Shown piece by piece: positions 21,719 to 23,945 of a stretch of DNA of 23,945 nucleotides. The notes beneath the pieces are model-generated. The model did no database searches, had not been told where the DNA came from, and saw only the letters and a list, made by a program, of their open reading frames with translations. The first letter of the stretch is position 1. Every line of letters begins with the position of its first letter. Made by a program: the position numbers and the translations under genes. Source of the stretch: UBA12078 sp964573565 (GTDB lineage: Bacteria; Patescibacteriota; Dojkabacteria; SC72); NCBI GenBank assembly GCA_964573565.1, contig CAZNJV010000006.1, positions 1 through 23,945 on the forward strand, read 5' to 3'.

Positions 21719-23524
21719 CTAAATCTCTTTGACAATCTTATAGAATTTCTTTCTCTTCTTCATCAATTCTCTCCAGTTTCCAGACTCTATTATTTTGCCA
21801 TTTTCAAAGAAATATATTTTGTCGAACATATCCAAGTTTTCAATACTTCGGGTTATATATATCAATGTTCTATCTGTTCCGATGAAATCTAGGATGTTGT
21901 GCAAAATTGTGTCTTTCGATTCTGAATCTATGAATGTAAATGACTCATCCATGACAAATATTCTTCTGTCACGATACAGCATTCTCGCTATAGCTAGTCT
22001 CTGCCAATATCCCAATGGAAGTTCTTTTCCTCCTGGGAATGTTTTTCCAAGTATTTTTTCATCATCAATCTTTTCCTTTCCTAAGAAATCCTTAACCAAG
22101 CTTACTTTTGATACTGTTTCGTAAAGACTTTTGTTAATATTCTTTCTCTCTCCTGATATCACTACATTTTCTTTAACACTAAAATTGTAATTTATGAAAT
22201 CTTGGAATGTTACTGCAACTTTCTTTTTAAGTTGCCCCCTATCTAGATCTTTGACGGATATATTGTCAAGTAAATAGTCTCCCTTCTTAATCTGATACAA
22301 GCCTGAAAGTATTTTCACCATAGTGCTTTTTCCCGAGCCATCACCACCAAAAAAGGCTACTTTCTCACCAGGGTTAACTACTAAATCAATGTGCTTCAAT
22401 ACCATTGTTTCAGGATCATCGGGATATGAGAAACTTAAATTTTTAAATTCTACTTGAGGAGTACCTTTCTTAAGCTTTTGTGTTCCATGCTCGTGATCAC
22501 CAAAGCCTTCATAATTCATTAATTCAAAGAATTTCTCATCATATCCCAACAAAGCCGATATATATGACATCGAATCGAAGATGTTATATACACTTGTGTA
22601 TGTCATATCTACATAATCATAGAGTGCTTTAAATGTACCCAAAGAGTGTCTTTTCACTATAGAGACAGAAAGCATATATACGACATATGCGAACTTTAAA
22701 CCCTGTCCAAAAATATTTACGATCGTCCTATCCCTGTACATGTTTGCATCTGTCTTCAAATACCCATGCAGAAATTCATCATATTCCTCTACGTATCTCC
22801 TTTTCAAATATGCGAAAGTATCATTTACTCTTAATTCTAAGAAGTTTGAGATCTGGAGCGTGACATTCAAAAGATAGTTTAGATATTTCAATTTACTAAC
22901 ATTCTCATCTTGATAGCCACGAATCTTCTTTCTTCTGATATGTACAACCACAATCTGTGGTAGTACAAATAGTATTAAGAACAAAACTGACCAACTCATT
23001 GTTTCAAATATAATTGTTGCTGCACTTAAAATCCTTACAAGATTCCCAACGACGCCAGAAAAGCTATCATACGTTAGGATTATCCTGTCTATCGAATATG
23101 CAGGTGCGTAAGTTAGAAGATCTTGGAACTTCCCTTGCTCTATATCTTGAAGATTGGACTTAGAGACTTTCGCAACCATCATATATCTCGCATCTTCCCA
23201 TACTTTTTCATAAACCACAGTATACAAATGTAATCTTGCTTGATTACATGCTTGTTGAATCGACCACAACACAAAGATCATTGCTATGTATGTGAAAGCA
23301 CTTGAGCTCCAGAATTGATCCAAGGAAAATGCATTCCAATTCAGCAAAATATTAGCAACCTCATCCAAGAATTTACCCACTATTGTTATACTGTATACTT
23401 CTGAGAACGTTCCCAATACAAAAAGAATATCTCTTGCTATTGCGGTAAATGTATACCTACCATATACAAATTTAAGCACATTACCTAGAGTAATGAGTTT
23501 TTGTCGATATTTTTGTAGAATCAT
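21719..23524 (-). CDS. ABC exporter-type half transporter with degenerate ATPase motifs
   Basis: 601 aa, with an N-terminal six-helix-type membrane domain (about residues 20-330; hydrophobic runs ARDILFVLGTF, AFTYIAMIFVLWSI, FLILFVLPQIVVVHI and others) fused to a nucleotide-binding domain (about 360-595). Seen: A-loop LSFSYPDDPE, Walker A GGDGSGKST (Lys 399), Q-loop TFQDFINYNFSV, Walker B IFVMDESFTFID (Asp 526, Glu 527). The signature is LPLGYWQ (502-508) instead of LSGGxxQ, so Ser is Pro and the first Gly is Leu. The switch position aligned with MsbA His537 is Arg 559 (YITRS instead of AHRL). It should form a homodimer or pair with an unseen partner; activity could depend on one good site or be regulatory. 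Substrate unknown. The start is only 14 bp from the divergent peptidase gene. Confidence 0.85.
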   Translation of the reverse strand: MILQKYRQKLITLGNVLKFVYGRYTFTAIARDILFVLGTFSEVYSITIVGKFLDEVANILLNWNAFSLDQFWSSSAFTYIAMIFVLWSIQQACNQARLHLYTVVYEKVWEDARYMMVAKVSKSNLQDIEQGKFQDLLTYAPAYSIDRIILTYDSFSGVVGNLVRILSAATIIFETMSWSVLFLILFVLPQIVVVHIRRKKIRGYQDENVSKLKYLNYLLNVTLQISNFLELRVNDTFAYLKRRYVEEYDEFLHGYLKTDANMYRDRTIVNIFGQGLKFAYVVYMLSVSIVKRHSLGTFKALYDYVDMTYTSVYNIFDSMSYISALLGYDEKFFELMNYEGFGDHEHGTQKLKKGTPQVEFKNLSFSYPDDPETMVLKHIDLVVNPGEKVAFFGGDGSGKSTMVKILSGLYQIKKGDYLLDNISVKDLDRGQLKKKVAVTFQDFINYNFSVKENVVISGERKNINKSLYETVSKVSLVKDFLGKEKIDDEKILGKTFPGGKELPLGYWQRLAIARMLYRDRRIFVMDESFTFIDSESKDTILHNILDFIGTDRTLIYITRSIENLDMFDKIYFFENGKIIESGNWRELMKKRKKFYKIVKEI

Positions 23525-23539
23525 TAGAATATAATAGCA
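23525..23539. promoter_or_regulatory. Overlapping bidirectional -10 region
   Basis: Only 14 bp (23525-23538) separate two divergent start codons. Minus strand: TGC-TATTAT (23539-23531, an extended -10) is followed by 6 nt and the ABC exporter ATG, the leaderless layout. Plus strand: a perfect TATAAT (23530-23535) sits 3 nt before the ATG at 23539; as that is too close for a start at 23539, transcription from it would favour the in-frame ATG at 23569 for the peptidase. Confidence 0.5.
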
Positions 23540-23945
23540 TGAGAGATAGAAAATATTTAGAGAATTTAATGTACGATATCTGGGAGAATCACTTTTGTGA
23601 TATACCTAGAAAGAACCTTGTTTTAATCAAGTTTGGGAAATATTCTAAGCGACAGTTGGGAAGCATTAAGTTAGCCAATGAATATACTAAAATCAAAGGG
23701 CTTGTTAAAAAGAATTTAGAGGATTACGAAGCTCAAGATGATCGTAGAATTACAGTCATAACCATTACTAAATATTTTCAGAATGAAATAGTTCCAGAAT
23801 TTGTTGTTGGTGCCACTATTGCACACGAGTTGTGCCATTATGCACATGGGTTTAGTTCTCCATTGGATAAACAATTTGCAAAGCCACATCAAGGGAATGT
23901 GATTAACAAAGAGTTAGCAAAGAGAGATTTGCTTGAAGAACAGAA
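23539..23945 (+). CDS. SprT-like zinc metallopeptidase, 5' part
   Basis: Open to the window end; about 135 residues are visible. Residues 94-103 (ATIAHELCHYAHG region, His 96, Glu 97, His 100) give the HExxH zinc-peptidase motif, preceded by a helical and strand segment (RRITVITITKYFQNEIVPEF) and a basic N-terminal part, a layout like SprT/WLM-type metallopeptidases. The third zinc ligand should lie beyond the window or in the visible Lys/His-rich tail (KPHQGNVI). The start is ATG 23539 or, given the TATAAT at 23530-23535, ATG 23569. It is transcribed away from the ABC exporter, and its G-rich base use resembles recF rather than the preceding genes. Substrate unknown. Confidence 0.65.
   Translation, partial: MRDRKYLENLMYDIWENHFCDIPRKNLVLIKFGKYSKRQLGSIKLANEYTKIKGLVKKNLEDYEAQDDRRITVITITKYFQNEIVPEFVVGATIAHELCHYAHGFSSPLDKQFAKPHQGNVINKELAKRDLLEEQ

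Noticed and set aside
1..23945. tRNA, rRNA, CRISPR array, insertion sequence or prophage genes
   Set aside because: No cloverleaf, spaced direct repeats, transposase motifs or phage structural genes were found, and intergenic regions are too short to hold most of them.

Overview
The window looks like a compact, AT-rich (roughly 36-38% GC by sampled counts) bacterial genome, most likely of the Candidate Phyla Radiation (Patescibacteria); Dojkabacteria/WS6 or a Microgenomates-like lineage are guesses only. The reasons are very short or negative intergenic distances, almost no Shine-Dalgarno sequences, short versions of housekeeping genes, a PrgI/TraC-N/VirB4 cluster without the rest of a conjugation system, a DUF11-type surface protein, and a thymidylate module built on ThyX. 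The standard stop-codon set, including TGA, fits. There are two runs of exactly 100 N (in lepA and thyX). They are scaffold placeholders, not real lengths.

Layout. 1-3007 (+): 3' end of mltG, an LCP-family cell-wall ligase, and holA. 3073-5637: a surface-protein island with one 583-aa DUF11 protein (+) meeting two small membrane-anchored Ig/FnIII-like proteins (-) tail to tail. 5733-9753 (+): rpsT, two unknown membrane proteins, lepA and recF. 9739-10515 (-): an orphan nucleotidyltransferase. 10591-14691 (+): a type IV secretion-like operon made of a PrgI-like protein with a C-terminal beta-sandwich, a free-standing TraC/VirB4 N-domain protein, a VirB4 ATPase and a small unknown protein. 14688-15866 (-): a Lon-type AAA+ ATPase with no protease domain, divergent from 15972-16712 (+), a membrane protein with a long Pro/Ala/Thr tail. 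16709-21698 (-): sufS, dcd, thyX, glyA and folD. 21719-23524 (-): an ABC exporter with degenerate ATPase motifs. 23539-end (+): a SprT-like zinc peptidase, cut by the window edge.

How the genes work together. folD, glyA, thyX and dcd form a nearly complete dTMP-synthesis unit: GlyA (with FolD) makes methylene-THF, ThyX uses it and returns THF directly, and Dcd would supply deoxyuridine nucleotide. However, the Dcd catalytic Glu aligns with a His. mltG and the LCP protein are both peptidoglycan/envelope genes. The order holA-rpsT-lepA resembles the Firmicutes neighbourhood, here with surface and membrane genes inserted.

Regulation. Several first-in-unit genes have a TATAAT-like box ending 5-7 nt before the ATG (lepA, nucleotidyltransferase, sufS, folD, ABC exporter), which predicts leaderless mRNAs. 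rpsT, prgI and the DUF11 gene instead have -35/-10 promoters with short leaders. No intrinsic terminators, tRNAs, rRNAs, CRISPR arrays or insertion sequences were seen, and no stretch over about 110 bp lacks a gene.
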